This document shows, in pieces, positions 63,218 to 64,000 of a DNA stretch of 64,000 nucleotides. Source of the DNA: Thermosulfurimonas marina (GTDB lineage: Bacteria > Desulfobacterota > Thermodesulfobacteria > Thermodesulfobacteriales > Thermodesulfobacteriaceae); NCBI RefSeq assembly GCF_012317585.1, contig NZ_CP042909.1:1364001-1428000 (forward strand). Direction: 5' to 3'. The notes under the pieces were generated by a model. That model did no database searches. It saw only the letters and a list, made by a program, of their open reading frames with translations, and was not told the DNA's origin. How positions within the stretch are numbered: position 1 is the stretch's first letter; each line of letters opens with the position of its first letter. Position numbers and translations under genes: made by a program.

Positions 63218-64000
63218 GATTCCTACCCTTTGAGGTAGAGATCGAAACCCTGGACGGGGAAACCGTTCTCCATGCGGCCATGCGGGCCGGGGTGCATATT
63301 AACGCCTCTTGTGGAGGGGCCGGGGTTTGTAACAAGTGTCGGGTCTTTGTGGAGGAAGGCCGAGCCCGGGGGGAAAGCCTTCCCGAAGGGGGATATAAGG
63401 CCTGCACCCTGGTGCCGGAGACGGATCTGGTAGTACGGGTCCCGGTGGAAAGCCATCTCGACCGCCGGGCCCTCCTGCGGGCCCCCAAGCGGCGGGCCAC
63501 GGCCTGGCTGGCGGCCGAGGCCCGGGCCCGCGAGATTCCTTTTGAGCCCTCGGTAAAGCGTCATTATCTGGAACTCCCGCCGCCGGATCTTTCCGACAAT
63601 CTCCCGGATCTCAGGCGTCTTAAACGGGGGCTCAAAGAGGTCCTGGGCCAGGAGCCTGAGGTGGAATGGTCTCTCCTTTCGGAACTTCCCTATCGGCTGC
63701 GCCAGGAAAACTTTCGGGTCACGGTCACCCTCTATGACCATCCCGAAAGGTCGGCCCCGGTGGTTCAAAGGGTGCACCCCGGAAAGGCTACGGAGTCTCT
63801 GGCCGTAGCCGTGGATGTGGGGACCACCACCCTCTGTGCGGAACTGGTGGATCTTTCAAGCGGAGAGGTCCTGGCCGAGACCTCGGACTACAACCCCCAG
63901 ATAAGTTACGGGGAGGACGTCATCAGTCGGATCGAGTTCGCCCGCAGGGAGGGAGGCCTCAAGACCCTGGCCCAGAAAGTCCGGGAGCGGGTGGCCGGCC
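63205..64000 (+). CDS. RACo-like corrinoid-activating protein (2Fe-2S + ASKHA), 3' end missing
   Basis: 265 residues visible, running off the window. GGAGGAGG precedes the ATG. An N-terminal plant-type 2Fe-2S ferredoxin domain has SCGGAGVCNKCRVFVEEG and a fourth cysteine in KACTL. After a linker, the ASKHA ATPase domain begins with AVAVDVGTTTLCAELVDL and NPQISYGEDVISRI. Such DUF4445 proteins reductively reactivate corrinoid methyltransferase cofactors with ATP. It fits the cobQ and MetF-MetV genes in the window. Its target corrinoid protein is not present here. Confidence 0.88.
   Translation, partial: MARVRFLPFEVEIETLDGETVLHAAMRAGVHINASCGGAGVCNKCRVFVEEGRARGESLPEGGYKACTLVPETDLVVRVPVESHLDRRALLRAPKRRATAWLAAEARAREIPFEPSVKRHYLELPPPDLSDNLPDLRRLKRGLKEVLGQEPEVEWSLLSELPYRLRQENFRVTVTLYDHPERSAPVVQRVHPGKATESLAVAVDVGTTTLCAELVDLSSGEVLAETSDYNPQISYGEDVISRIEFARREGGLKTLAQKVRERVAG

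Overview
The window is about 64 kb of GC-rich bacterial chromosome with very tight gene packing and many 1-30 bp overlaps. A complete reverse gyrase gene (51567-54989) points to an extreme thermophile. Other signs are the Fe-S proteins (rubrerythrin, a DUF3786 protein, a NIL-ferredoxin), a MetF fused to a MetV-like domain, an RACo-like corrinoid activator, NtrYX and a mnmG-rpoH neighbourhood. Together they fit an anaerobic thermophile of the Thermodesulfobacteriota type (Thermosulfurimonas-like). That placement is an inference from gene content, not from a marker comparison.

Layout. 1-4.2 kb: nrnA (5' end missing)-truB-rpsO-pnp, a classic RNA/translation operon. 4.2-12.1 kb: argF, 5-formyl-THF cyclo-ligase, an RCK-type ion channel with pgi, cobQ, rubrerythrin, a coiled-coil PD-(D/E)XK protein and an unknown protein. 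12.1-19.3 kb: a CPA2 antiporter, then a three-gene AddAB-type recombination operon in which the AddA nuclease domain is a separate gene. 19.3-25.4 kb: a small unknown gene on the minus strand, then a BON lipoprotein, mnmG, rpoH, a TPR protein and a LolB-like lipoprotein. 25.3-31.3 kb: a minus-strand envelope operon (two CNNM/CorC proteins, SixA, glycosyltransferase, polysaccharide deacetylase, flippase-like membrane protein). 31.3-33.2 kb: AI-2E-family permease and mutM.

33.2-42.6 kb is an acquired island. Two near-identical 1,107 bp IS630-family elements in direct orientation flank an AT-rich type I restriction-modification operon (hsdR-hsdM-hsdS) and an extra HsdR-N-like gene. That extra gene lies between two structured palindromes resembling integron attC sites. 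Outside the two IS copies are broken genes: the 3' remnant of another transposase on the left and the 5' remnant of a wecB-type epimerase on the right. A tRNA-Arg(ACG) lies just beyond.

42.8-50.5 kb: spermidine synthase, flavin reductase, nitroreductase, DUF4390 protein, NtrY/NtrX two-component system and the MetF-MetV fusion. 50.5-55.8 kb (minus): DUF3786 Fe-S protein, reverse gyrase and a lipoprotein. 55.8-60 kb: CarD, a PIN/TRAM membrane protein, mutL, miaA. 60-64 kb: a YcaO-TPR protein, a NIL-domain ferredoxin, mnmA and an RACo-like 2Fe-2S/ASKHA protein cut by the window end; this looks like a sulfur-transfer and corrinoid-activation cluster.

A recurring regulatory pattern is a -10-like hexamer only 6-8 nt before the start codon, with no Shine-Dalgarno, ahead of cobQ, the antiporter, addA, rpoH and the DUF3786 gene. 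These may be leaderless transcripts.
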